Part shown: in pieces, positions 1 through 6,827 of the stretch
Numbering within the stretch: the first letter of the stretch is position 1
Layout of the letters: each line of letters begins with the position of its first letter
Assembly (NCBI GenBank): GCA_002401525.1
Contig: NVTH01000048.1
Coordinates: 1 to 6,827 of the forward strand
Length of the DNA stretch: 6,827 nucleotides
Source of the DNA: Moraxellaceae bacterium
Lineage (GTDB): Bacteria; Pseudomonadota; Gammaproteobacteria; Pseudomonadales; UBA3067
Reading direction: 5' to 3'
Made by a program: the position numbers and the translations under genes
Notes under the pieces: model-generated
Told to the model about the DNA's origin: nothing
Database searches by the model: none
What the model saw: the letters and a program-made list of their open reading frames with translations, nothing else

Positions 1-248
1 GTGACTAAATTGGTGCCAATTAGCTTATCCGCAAACGCTTCGACTTCACCAAGATCACTTAGTAATTTCACCCCTCCGGCTTTACCTCGCCCACCGGCGT
101 GGACTTGAGCCTTCACTACCCAACGATCTCCACCAATAGTCTGAGCCGCTTTGACCGCTTCCTTACCATTCTCGCACGCATACCCTTTAGAAACGGGAAG
201 TCCATATTCAGCAAATATTTGCTTTGCTTGATACTCATGTAAATTCAT
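1..248 (-). CDS. sucC: Succinyl-CoA ligase [ADP-forming] beta subunit, N-terminal part (runs off window)
   Basis: The first 82 codons of SucC are visible; the gene continues past base 1. SucC pairs with SucD in the cytoplasm to convert succinyl-CoA, ADP (or GDP) and phosphate to succinate, CoA and nucleoside triphosphate. The reading starts [19 protein letters not shown], the hallmark N-terminus of the family, and continues into the ATP-grasp domain. The segment [19 protein letters not shown] (about residues 44-62) carries the basic and glycine-rich nucleotide-binding elements. The ATG at 246-248 is chosen because it gives this conserved N-terminus. Its ribosome-binding site is poor: only a purine stretch, TAGAGA, directly abuts the ATG. 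It is the last visible gene of the run, 116 nt after lpdA; sucD is expected beyond the window edge. The identification is near certain from the sequence. Whether the rest of the gene is intact cannot be seen. Confidence 0.97.
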   Translation of the reverse strand, partial: MNLHEYQAKQIFAEYGLPVSKGYACENGKEAVKAAQTIGGDRWVVKAQVHAGGRGKAGGVKLLSDLGEVEAFADKLIGTNLV

Positions 249-364
249 TCTCTAGTACCACTGATAATCAAAAGTTTAAAAATGGAGTCTGACAAGACCG
301 CAGTTGTGGAAACCTGCGCTCTTAAAAGAAGCTCGACAATAAGCCTATGCTATAAGGCTAGCTG
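249..364 (-). other. lpdA-sucC intergenic spacer with small hairpins
   Basis: This is the widest gap after the sdhB-sucA gap. In the minus-strand transcript it can form two short stem-loops: AGCCT/AGGCT (5 bp, positions 355-359 with 342-346) and CGCAG/CTGCG (5 bp, 314-318 with 299-303). Neither is followed directly by a U-run, so I do not call a terminator. A weak sigma70-like pair lies on the minus strand: TTGTCA (290-295) and TTTGAT (267-272), separated by 17 nt. It would leave only about 12 nt of leader before the sucC ATG. Such matches occur by chance in AT-rich DNA, so an internal sucCD promoter is possible but not shown. Confidence 0.3.
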
Positions 365-1819
<1,455 letters not shown>

Positions 1820-1856
1820 CTACCTATTAACCCATCCGAACGATGAAAAATGTGAA

Positions 1857-1882
1857 CTATATTTCTAATCTATATTTCTAAT
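1857..1882. repeat. Perfect 13-bp tandem duplication spanning the sucB stop codon
   Basis: The plus-strand unit CTATATTTCTAAT occurs twice without a gap, at 1857-1869 and 1870-1882. Read on the minus strand, the first copy encodes the end of SucB (Leu-Glu-Ile) and its TAG stop. The second copy repeats the same 13 bases immediately downstream, so it is untranslated. Because the duplicate lies after the stop codon it leaves the protein unchanged. It looks like a small slippage or duplication event. Confidence 0.9.
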
Positions 1883-3129
1883 AACAACCGGGCTGGGTCT
1901 TCTATAAATTGTTTGACCTGCACCAAGAATCCAACCGCCTCTTTACCATCGATCAGACGATGGTCATAAGAAAGGGCTAAATACATCATCGGTAACACCA
2001 CTATTTCACCGTCCACCACCATCGCCCGTTCTTGAATTTTATGCATACCAATAATACCGGTTTGCGGTGGATTTAAAATCGGTGTCGACAATAACGAACC
2101 AAATACACCGCCATTGGAAAGCGTAAAAGTTCCGCCAGTCATATCATCCAAAGTAAGCTTGCCGTCGCGGGCTTTCATCGCTAACTCAGTAATCTGAGCC
2201 TCCACTTCTCCAAGCCCTTTCTTATCTGCATCTCGGAGCACGGGCACCACTAACCCCCGACTAGAAGATACCGCGACACCAATATCATAATAACTATGAT
2301 AAACCACATCGTTGCCATCAATTGAAGCATTCACTTCAGGAAAACGTTTCAGCGACTCCACCACAGCGCGCACAAAAAAGGCCATAAAGCCCATTCGCAC
2401 ACCGTGTACTTTTTCAAACTGCTCTTTATAGTTTTTACGCATTTCCATAATAGGTTTCATATTGACCTCATTAAAAGTGGTCAAACTGGCAGACGTTTGC
2501 TGCGCTTGCACTAAACGTTCAGCCACACGGGCGCGAAGCCGAGTCATGGGAACGCGGCGTTCAATTCGGTCCTCATTGGCTAACGGAACGCCCCCAGGAG
2601 GAATTGCCGTGAGCGCAGGAGTTGGGGCAGCTACTTTCTCGATTTTCTTCACTTCTTCAACGGCGGCACTAGGGTCGTTAGGCGTAATAAAATTCATTAC
2701 GTCTTCTTTTAATATGCGACCGTCTTTACCGCTGCCTATAATGCTCGACGCATCGATACCGTGCTCCGCCACCAATTTTCTCACCGCCGGACTTAGCGAG
2801 GCCGAAGCCGAGCCTGCAGGTGATTCTGCCGCTTCAGCTTGAGCGCTTGACGCTGCAGGTGCTTTCTTTACAGCCGGAGCAGAAGAGGAAACCCCCTCTT
2901 CAAATATCGCCAGTAGTTCCGCACTTAATACTGACTCTCCTTCACCTTTCAGTAGCTCTTTGATCTGCCCATCTGCAGGGGCAACCACCTCAATCACCAC
3001 TTTATCGGTTTCGATGTCTACCAACAGTTCATCACGCATCACCGGCTCACCGGGCTGCTTATGCCATGTGGCAATGGTGCCATCCGCAACAGACTCTGGA
3101 AATTGAGGGGCGTTTATTTCTATGCTCAT
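1870..3129 (-). CDS. sucB: Dihydrolipoyllysine-residue succinyltransferase (E2) of 2-oxoglutarate dehydrogenase
   Basis: This 419-aa core subunit receives the succinyl group from SucA on a swinging lipoyl arm and transfers it to CoA. Domain order is typical. The lipoyl domain (residues 1 to about 77) has the lipoylated Lys43 in [11 protein letters not shown]. An Ala/Ser/Pro-rich linker (about 78-110) follows. The peripheral-subunit-binding domain (about 111-148, [14 protein letters not shown]...[11 protein letters not shown]) docks E1 and E3. A second linker leads to the catalytic acyltransferase domain (about 188-419). The active-site motif HRLIDG supplies His390 and Asp394 near the C-terminus. 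Length is slightly above the E. coli protein (405 aa), mainly because of the linkers. The ATG at 3127-3129 is chosen over an upstream in-frame TTG at 3157-3159: it gives the conserved [14 protein letters not shown] start and has AAAGG seven bases upstream. It lies 104 nt after sucA and 59 nt before lpdA, consistent with co-transcription. Confidence 0.97.
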   Translation of the reverse strand: MSIEINAPQFPESVADGTIATWHKQPGEPVMRDELLVDIETDKVVIEVVAPADGQIKELLKGEGESVLSAELLAIFEEGVSSSAPAVKKAPAASSAQAEAAESPAGSASASLSPAVRKLVAEHGIDASSIIGSGKDGRILKEDVMNFITPNDPSAAVEEVKKIEKVAAPTPALTAIPPGGVPLANEDRIERRVPMTRLRARVAERLVQAQQTSASLTTFNEVNMKPIMEMRKNYKEQFEKVHGVRMGFMAFFVRAVVESLKRFPEVNASIDGNDVVYHSYYDIGVAVSSSRGLVVPVLRDADKKGLGEVEAQITELAMKARDGKLTLDDMTGGTFTLSNGGVFGSLLSTPILNPPQTGIIGMHKIQERAMVVDGEIVVLPMMYLALSYDHRLIDGKEAVGFLVQVKQFIEDPARLLLEI

Positions 3130-3136
3130 TGACTTA

Positions 3137-3141
3137 CCTTT
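3137..3141 (-). promoter_or_regulatory. Ribosome-binding site deciding the sucB start
   Basis: The minus-strand sequence AAAGG sits seven bases before the ATG at 3127-3129. The alternative in-frame TTG at 3157-3159 would add ten residues absent from the conserved E2 N-terminus and would place this site inside the coding region, so the ATG is preferred. Confidence 0.75.
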
Positions 3142-3219
3142 GAAATCGCGAAAATCCAACTGCGTAACTTACTCAACCACAACTTTTCGTCAGGGCCATA
3201 CTAAAACCTTTATAACGCA

Positions 3220-3255
3220 CCACTTAGAAAGCGCTAATCGTTACTTTCTAAGTGG
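3220..3255 (-). repeat. 12-bp perfect inverted repeat (hairpin) with the sucA stop codon in its loop
   Basis: CCACTTAGAAAG (3220-3231) and CTTTCTAAGTGG (3244-3255) are exact reverse complements separated by 12 nt. In the minus-strand transcript they would fold into a 12-bp stem. Its 5' arm covers the last sucA codons (His-Leu-Glu-Ser region), and its loop holds the final codons and the TAG stop (3234-3236). The 3' arm is untranslated. No U-run follows, so it is not a classical intrinsic terminator. Possible roles are 3'-end protection, RNA processing, or control of downstream sucB translation; these are inferences. Confidence 0.8.
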
Positions 3256-6086
3256 CCAAATGCATCCTTAACCAATGTCTGCTGCTGCTCTATATGCAAA
3301 GACATAGAGCCGGCTGCAGCCGCCGCCGACCTTAGGCGTCCTACATAACGCAAATACAGAGCCGATTTATAACTAGTCACCACATGCCTGATATGATGCT
3401 GGCTATTAAACCACGCGCCTTGATTCATGGGCTCTTCTTGACACCAAACCACACTCTCTAGGTCATAACCTTGCAACACCTCAAGCAAAGCCTGTTCAGG
3501 AAAGGGGTAAAGCTGTTCGATACGAATAATGGCAGCATCGGTGATCTCATGAGTACGACGATATTCCAGTAATTCGTAATACACTTTGCCGCTGCAAATA
3601 ATCAGTTGGCGGACATTTTCTGGAACAATTTGCTCATCAATCTCAGACAATATTTCTTGAAATTGCCCATCCGCTAACTCTTCCATGGTGGAGACCGCTA
3701 ACTTATGACGCAACAAGCTTTTCGGAGTCATAACAATCAACGGTTTTCTCAAAGGACGAACCGCTTGTCGGCGCAACATATGATAAATCTGAGCAGGCGT
3801 GGTGGGGACACACACTTGCATATTGTGCTCAGCACAAAGTTGTAAATAGCGCTCTAAACGAGCCGAAGAATGCTCAGGCCCTTGGCCTTCATAACCGTGG
3901 GGCAACAATAGCGTTAACCCACATAAACGAGTCCATTTAATTTCGCCCGATGCAATAAATTGATCGATAACGACTTGGGCACCATTGGCAAAATCCCCAA
4001 ATTGCGCCTCCCAAATCACTAGTGTTTTAGGCGCAGTGGTAGCATATCCATATTCAAATCCAAGCACCGCTTCCTCAGACAAGAGTGAATCGAATATTTC
4101 AAAACTAATGTCACTTTCTGCGACTACATTTTTAAGAGGAACGTAAGCAGTGCCGTCTTTTTGATTATGAAGTACCGCATGACGATGAGAGAAAGTCCCC
4201 CTGCCGACGTCCTGCCCGGTTAACCGTATAGGAAAACCTTCGTTCAACATTGATGCATACGCTAAGGTTTCAGCAAATCCCCAATTAACCGGTAACGCGC
4301 CGGCCGCCATTTTGCGTCGATCGTCCAATATTTTGGTGACCTGGCGCTGTAATACAAAGCCTTCAGGCAGCTGGTCTAACTTTGCATGCAATCGACGCAA
4401 TTCTTTGTAGTCAACCGTGGTATCACAATTATCAATCCAACCGTGCCCCAAATAGGGACTCCAATCCACAAACATATTTTTATCTGGCTGAGTGACCAAG
4501 CTCTTCGCCACATGTTCACCGTTATCAAGCATAGTTCGATAATCTTCAAGCAATTGCTGTCCTTGCTCTTCAGTTATTTCTCCTTGCTCAATTAACACGT
4601 CGGCGTAAATACTGCGTGACGTAGGCTGATTACGAATCGCTTCATACATAAGCGGTTGCGTGCCAAAAGGTTCATCCGCTTCGTTATGACCCCGGCGTCG
4701 ATAGCAAAACATGTCAATAACGACATCTTTTTTGAACTCGCGACGAAAATCCATCGCCATTTGAGTCACAAAGACCACCGCTTCCGGATCATCGCCGTTA
4801 ACGTGAAAAATAGGCGATTGCACCATCTTGGCAATATCAGTGCAATATTCAGTAGAACGACTGTCTTCTCGTCGGCTGGTGGTAAAACCAATCTGGTTAT
4901 TCACTACGATGTGCACCGTCCCGCCCGTTTTATAGCCTCGGGTTTGGGACATTTGGAAGGTTTCCATCACCACCCCTTGCCCCGCAAACGCCGCATCGCC
5001 GTGAATAAGAACCGGCGTCACCAAATCCCCTTCTGGGTCCGATCGTCGATCCTGACGGGCCCGAACCGAGCCTTCCACCACAGGAGACACAATTTCTAGG
5101 TGAGACGGATTAAACGATAATGCGAGATGAATTTCGCCGCCCGCAGTGTGCACATTAGAAGAAAAACCTTGGTGGTATTTAACATCACCCGAACCCACTT
5201 CCTGGAGTTTTTTACCCTCAAATTCTTCAAATAACTCTTGCGGGCTTTTACCTAAAATATTAACCAATACATTCAGTCGACCTCGGTGAGCCATGCCAAT
5301 TACCATTTCCTTGGCACCATAGGCTCCAGCTCTTTGTATGACCTCATCCAGCAAGGGAATCATACTTTCCCCCCCTTCCAACCCAAAACGTTTAGTGCCG
5401 GGATATTTGGTACCGAGATAGCGCTCCAAACCTTCGGCGGCGGTTAATCTTTCTAGAATATGAGACTTCGCATCCGAACTAAATACCGGTCGAGAACGCA
5501 CCGACTCCATGCGTTGTTGAATCCAACGTTTCTCCGCTGTATTCACAATGTGCATGTATTCCACACCGATGCTGCCGCAATAGGTTTGCTCCATGGCAGC
5601 AACAATTTCTTCTAAAGAGGCTTCTTCTTTGCCGATGTATAAAGTGCCGGTCTGAAAAAGTGTATCGTAATCCCCTTTGGACAGACCGTGATGAGACAGC
5701 TCAAGATCAGGCACCGGCTCTCGTTCCATCAACCCCAGTGGATCAAGCCTTGCCTTTTGGTGGCCTCGAACTCGATAAGCGGTGATTAATTGGAGTACTT
5801 GAACCTGCCGACGTTCATGCTCAGTACTAACACTGGACATTTGTACCGGCTGAACTCGATTGCGGTTTTTAGCAAGAAGGAGGAAGTGCTCGCGGACGGA
5901 GGAGCGCGGGATATCATCCGGCGCTTTTTCATCGTATAGCGGCAATTTTTCAAAATAGGCGCGCCATTCTTCGGGCACGCTATTGGGGTCGGCAAGATAA
6001 GATTCGAACAGATGCTCTACATAATCAGCATTACCCCCACTTAAAACAGAAGTACTCCATTGCCGATACATCACACCATCTTGCAT
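3234..6086 (-). CDS. sucA: 2-oxoglutarate dehydrogenase E1 component, thiamine-diphosphate dependent
   Basis: This 950-aa cytoplasmic enzyme decarboxylates 2-oxoglutarate and succinylates the lipoyl arm of SucB; E. coli SucA has 933 aa. The N-terminal segment (about residues 14-49, LSGGNADYVEHLFESYLADP...WRAYFEKLP) matches the family's subunit-binding helix. Substrate- and cofactor-site motifs are present: GMAHRGRLNVL (His267), KYHQGFSS (His305), SFNPSHLE (His329), GDAAFAGQG (363-371), NNQIGFTTS (396-404) and RRRGHNEADEP (463-473). The transketolase-like pyrimidine-binding half has GQDVGRGTFSHRHAVLH (624-640), WEAQFGDFANGAQ (692-704) and HGYEGQGPEHSSARLER (730-746). The C-terminal domain ends with the usual RYVGRLRSAA...HIEQQQTLVKDAF. 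No frameshift or missing motif is seen. The ATG at 6084-6086 is supported by AAGG seven bases upstream (6094-6097); the ATG at 6069-6071 lacks such a site. A 387-nt gap separates it from sdhB, so it probably has its own promoter. Confidence 0.98.
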   Translation of the reverse strand: MQDGVMYRQWSTSVLSGGNADYVEHLFESYLADPNSVPEEWRAYFEKLPLYDEKAPDDIPRSSVREHFLLLAKNRNRVQPVQMSSVSTEHERRQVQVLQLITAYRVRGHQKARLDPLGLMEREPVPDLELSHHGLSKGDYDTLFQTGTLYIGKEEASLEEIVAAMEQTYCGSIGVEYMHIVNTAEKRWIQQRMESVRSRPVFSSDAKSHILERLTAAEGLERYLGTKYPGTKRFGLEGGESMIPLLDEVIQRAGAYGAKEMVIGMAHRGRLNVLVNILGKSPQELFEEFEGKKLQEVGSGDVKYHQGFSSNVHTAGGEIHLALSFNPSHLEIVSPVVEGSVRARQDRRSDPEGDLVTPVLIHGDAAFAGQGVVMETFQMSQTRGYKTGGTVHIVVNNQIGFTTSRREDSRSTEYCTDIAKMVQSPIFHVNGDDPEAVVFVTQMAMDFRREFKKDVVIDMFCYRRRGHNEADEPFGTQPLMYEAIRNQPTSRSIYADVLIEQGEITEEQGQQLLEDYRTMLDNGEHVAKSLVTQPDKNMFVDWSPYLGHGWIDNCDTTVDYKELRRLHAKLDQLPEGFVLQRQVTKILDDRRKMAAGALPVNWGFAETLAYASMLNEGFPIRLTGQDVGRGTFSHRHAVLHNQKDGTAYVPLKNVVAESDISFEIFDSLLSEEAVLGFEYGYATTAPKTLVIWEAQFGDFANGAQVVIDQFIASGEIKWTRLCGLTLLLPHGYEGQGPEHSSARLERYLQLCAEHNMQVCVPTTPAQIYHMLRRQAVRPLRKPLIVMTPKSLLRHKLAVSTMEELADGQFQEILSEIDEQIVPENVRQLIICSGKVYYELLEYRRTHEITDAAIIRIEQLYPFPEQALLEVLQGYDLESVVWCQEEPMNQGAWFNSQHHIRHVVTSYKSALYLRYVGRLRSAAAAAGSMSLHIEQQQTLVKDAFGHLESND

Positions 6087-6256
6087 TTCGCCACCTTATT
6101 ATTAGGAGACACAAATTCAAACGTAGACCCAAAAGGGACTCTATTTACTGCAGCTTTCCTTTGCTGAGGATTGCACACCAGTTTCAAAAGCGCTCAGGTC
6201 TAACGAACATGCCCCTGAAGTTAAAATTCTTATGTCATCAATATAATTTTAGCCAC

Positions 6257-6297
6257 TTATCAAAATTAATATCTGCTAATTAGCAGATATTTGATAA
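6257..6297. promoter_or_regulatory. Long palindromic dyad upstream of sucA, candidate operator
   Basis: The core ATATCTGCTAA/TTAGCAGATAT (6269-6290) is a perfect 22-bp palindrome, extending to 24 bp with the flanking A and T. Further arms TTATCAA (6257-6263) and TTGATAA (6291-6297) are also reverse complements. They are offset only by a five-base insertion (AATTA, 6264-6268) on the left side. A zero-spacer palindrome of this length beside a metabolic operon best fits a binding site for a dimeric regulator. It could also fold as an RNA hairpin in the sucA leader. I do not recognise the motif as that of a known regulator. Confidence 0.6.
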
Positions 6298-6301
6298 AAA
6301 C

Positions 6302-6328
6302 CATTGCTATTGCATTGCATTGCTATTG
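6302..6328. repeat. Short direct repeat built on CATTG units
   Basis: The 11-bp unit CATTGCTATTG occurs at 6302-6312 and 6318-6328, with a single CATTG pentamer (6313-6317) between. The layout is 11+5+11 bp, starting five bases to the sdhB side of the dyad. It may be a simple slippage-prone repeat or a pair of phased protein-binding sites; the sequence alone does not tell. Confidence 0.7.
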
Positions 6329-6383
6329 AACGATTAATTCGGGCTAAATCGAGATTGGTTATTATATTCAAAATCAATGGTTT

Positions 6384-6449
6384 AAAAAAGCCCCCGTCAC
6401 CGACTTACTTTAAAAAGACTAAAAGTAAACCGGTTTTTTATCGACAGGC
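6384..6449 (-). terminator. Probable intrinsic terminator downstream of sdhB
   Basis: In the minus-strand transcript, ACCGGUUUACUUU (6434-6422) pairs with AAAGUAAGUCGGU (6411-6399). This gives a continuous 13-bp stem including two G-U wobbles, with a 10-nt loop. Flanking GCCUGUC (6449-6443) can pair with GAC and GGGC (6398-6390, two G bulged), closing a second helix whose last base directly precedes six U (6389-6384). In a plus-strand transcript the two wobbles would be A-C mismatches, so the structure favours the sdhB direction. A plus-strand reading would nonetheless also be followed by U, so bidirectional action is possible. It begins 25 nt after the sdhB stop codon. This suggests that sdh transcription largely ends before sucA, unlike the sdh-suc read-through known in E. 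coli. Confidence 0.6.
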
Positions 6450-6473
6450 ACCTTAACCTTAAACAAGACTTAT

Positions 6474-6827
6474 TTAAGTAGCTCTCTGCAGCATCATCTT
6501 ACGAATATGGCCTATCGCTCGAGTAGGATTAAGGCCTTTAGGACAGACGTTCACACAATTCATAATTCCGCGACAGCGGAACAAACTGAACGGATCATCC
6601 AAATCAGCTAAACGCTCATCAGCACCTTCATCACGACTATCAATTAAGAACCGGTAGGACTGCAACAACCCAGCAGGACCGATGAATTTATCCGGATTCC
6701 ACCAAAATGAAGGGCAAGAGGTGGAACAGCAAGCGCACAAAATACACTCGTATAAACCATCCAGCTTTTCCCTCTCTTCAGGGGACTGTAAACGCTCAGT
6801 GGCAGGAGCCGGGGTATCATTAATTAG
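6474..6827 (-). CDS. sdhB: Succinate dehydrogenase iron-sulfur subunit, C-terminal part (runs off window)
   Basis: The last 117 residues of SdhB are visible; the N-terminal [2Fe-2S] domain lies beyond the window edge. In complex II at the inner membrane, SdhB carries electrons from the SdhA flavin to ubiquinone. The motif [13 protein letters not shown] supplies three [4Fe-4S] cysteines (visible residues 28, 31, 34) and the first [3Fe-4S] cysteine (38). The motif [18 protein letters not shown] supplies the rest (85, 91 for [3Fe-4S]; 95 for [4Fe-4S]). Distances from these cysteines to the C-terminus match E. coli SdhB exactly, so this end is complete. Pro39 and Trp43 match the quinone-pocket residues of E. 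coli. The position of E. coli His207 is Arg here (visible residue 86). The frame is open across the whole stretch to 6827, so an internal TTG at 6738-6740 is Leu, not a start. sdhC, sdhD and sdhA are expected upstream. Confidence 0.97.
   Translation of the reverse strand, partial: LINDTPAPATERLQSPEEREKLDGLYECILCACCSTSCPSFWWNPDKFIGPAGLLQSYRFLIDSRDEGADERLADLDDPFSLFRCRGIMNCVNVCPKGLNPTRAIGHIRKMMLQRAT

Larger units (their letters stand above)
6087..6473 (-). other. sdhB-sucA intergenic region: terminator, dyad, repeats and sucA leader
   Basis: This 387-nt AT-rich stretch holds no credible gene. In transcription order it contains a likely terminator after sdhB (6384-6449), an A/T-rich segment, a short direct repeat (6302-6328), a long dyad (6257-6297) and about 170 nt of probable sucA leader. 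A perfect minus-strand TATAAT lies at 6361-6366, but its -35 position (6384-6389, TTTTTT) is poor and overlaps the terminator U-run. A second candidate -10, TATATT (6240-6245), has a weak -35 (TTAATT, 6264-6269) overlapping the dyad, as an operator-promoter overlap would. I cannot decide between them. In the leader, UUCAGG and CCUGAG could pair across a 15-nt loop, but the structure is weak. I see no full CRP site. Confidence 0.6.

Noticed and set aside
299..359. Terminator between lpdA and sucC
   Set aside because: The available stems are only five base pairs and none is followed directly by a U-run, so termination here is not supported.
2462..2842. A 126-codon open frame on the plus strand
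   Set aside because: It is antisense to the sucB linker and binding-domain region, whose Ala/Ser-rich codons create open antisense frames.
3130..3159. Ten-residue N-terminal extension of SucB from a TTG start
   Set aside because: It would start at TTG (3157-3159) and add residues outside the lipoyl domain. The ATG at 3127-3129 has a well-placed AAAGG and gives the conserved family N-terminus.
4656..5099. A 147-codon open frame on the plus strand
   Set aside because: It is antisense to the conserved cofactor-binding part of sucA. The predicted product is His/Arg-rich with no family resemblance.
5786..5995. A 69-codon minus-strand open frame inside sucA in another frame
   Set aside because: It overlaps intact sucA coding sequence, has no credible ribosome-binding context and encodes nothing recognisable.
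6087..6473. A missed small gene in the sdhB-sucA gap
   Set aside because: Only very short frames with poor ribosome-binding sites are present (for example, an eight-codon ATG frame in the leader). The region is dominated by repeats and dyads instead.

Overview
This window is a stretch of tricarboxylic-acid-cycle genes, all on the minus strand. In transcription order (high to low coordinates) they are the 3' part of sdhB (succinate dehydrogenase iron-sulfur subunit), sucA (2-oxoglutarate dehydrogenase E1), sucB (dihydrolipoamide succinyltransferase E2), lpdA/lpdG (dihydrolipoamide dehydrogenase E3) and the 5' end of sucC (succinyl-CoA ligase beta subunit). No plus-strand gene is supported. I see no tRNA, rRNA, insertion sequence, phage gene or CRISPR array.

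The organism is most likely a gammaproteobacterium outside the Enterobacterales. The E3 gene lies between sucB and sucC, which is the Pseudomonas-type arrangement (sdh-sucAB-lpdG-sucCD). In E. coli the shared lpd gene lies beside aceEF and sucB is followed directly by sucC. SucA (950 aa) is of the SucA type found in Proteobacteria, and the moderate to AT-leaning base composition argues against a high-GC Pseudomonas. Placement in a Pseudomonas/Cellvibrio-like marine or soil lineage is inference only.

Layout: sucC start (1-248), 116-nt gap, lpdA (365-1810), 59-nt gap, sucB (1870-3129, using the ATG at 3129), 104-nt gap, sucA (3234-6086), 387-nt AT-rich gap (6087-6473), sdhB end (6474-6827). Together the enzymes convert 2-oxoglutarate to succinyl-CoA (E1, E2 and E3), then to succinate with capture of a nucleoside triphosphate (SucCD), then to fumarate (Sdh).

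The proteins look intact and conventional, with their catalytic residues in place. The more interesting material is non-coding. There is a likely intrinsic terminator just after sdhB. A long dyad (22-bp perfect core plus 7-bp outer arms) and a short direct repeat lie upstream of sucA. A 12-bp perfect inverted repeat places the sucA stop codon in its loop. A perfect 13-bp tandem duplication includes the sucB stop codon. These suggest that the suc genes form their own regulated transcription unit, separate from sdh. I found no evidence of a novel multi-gene system here.
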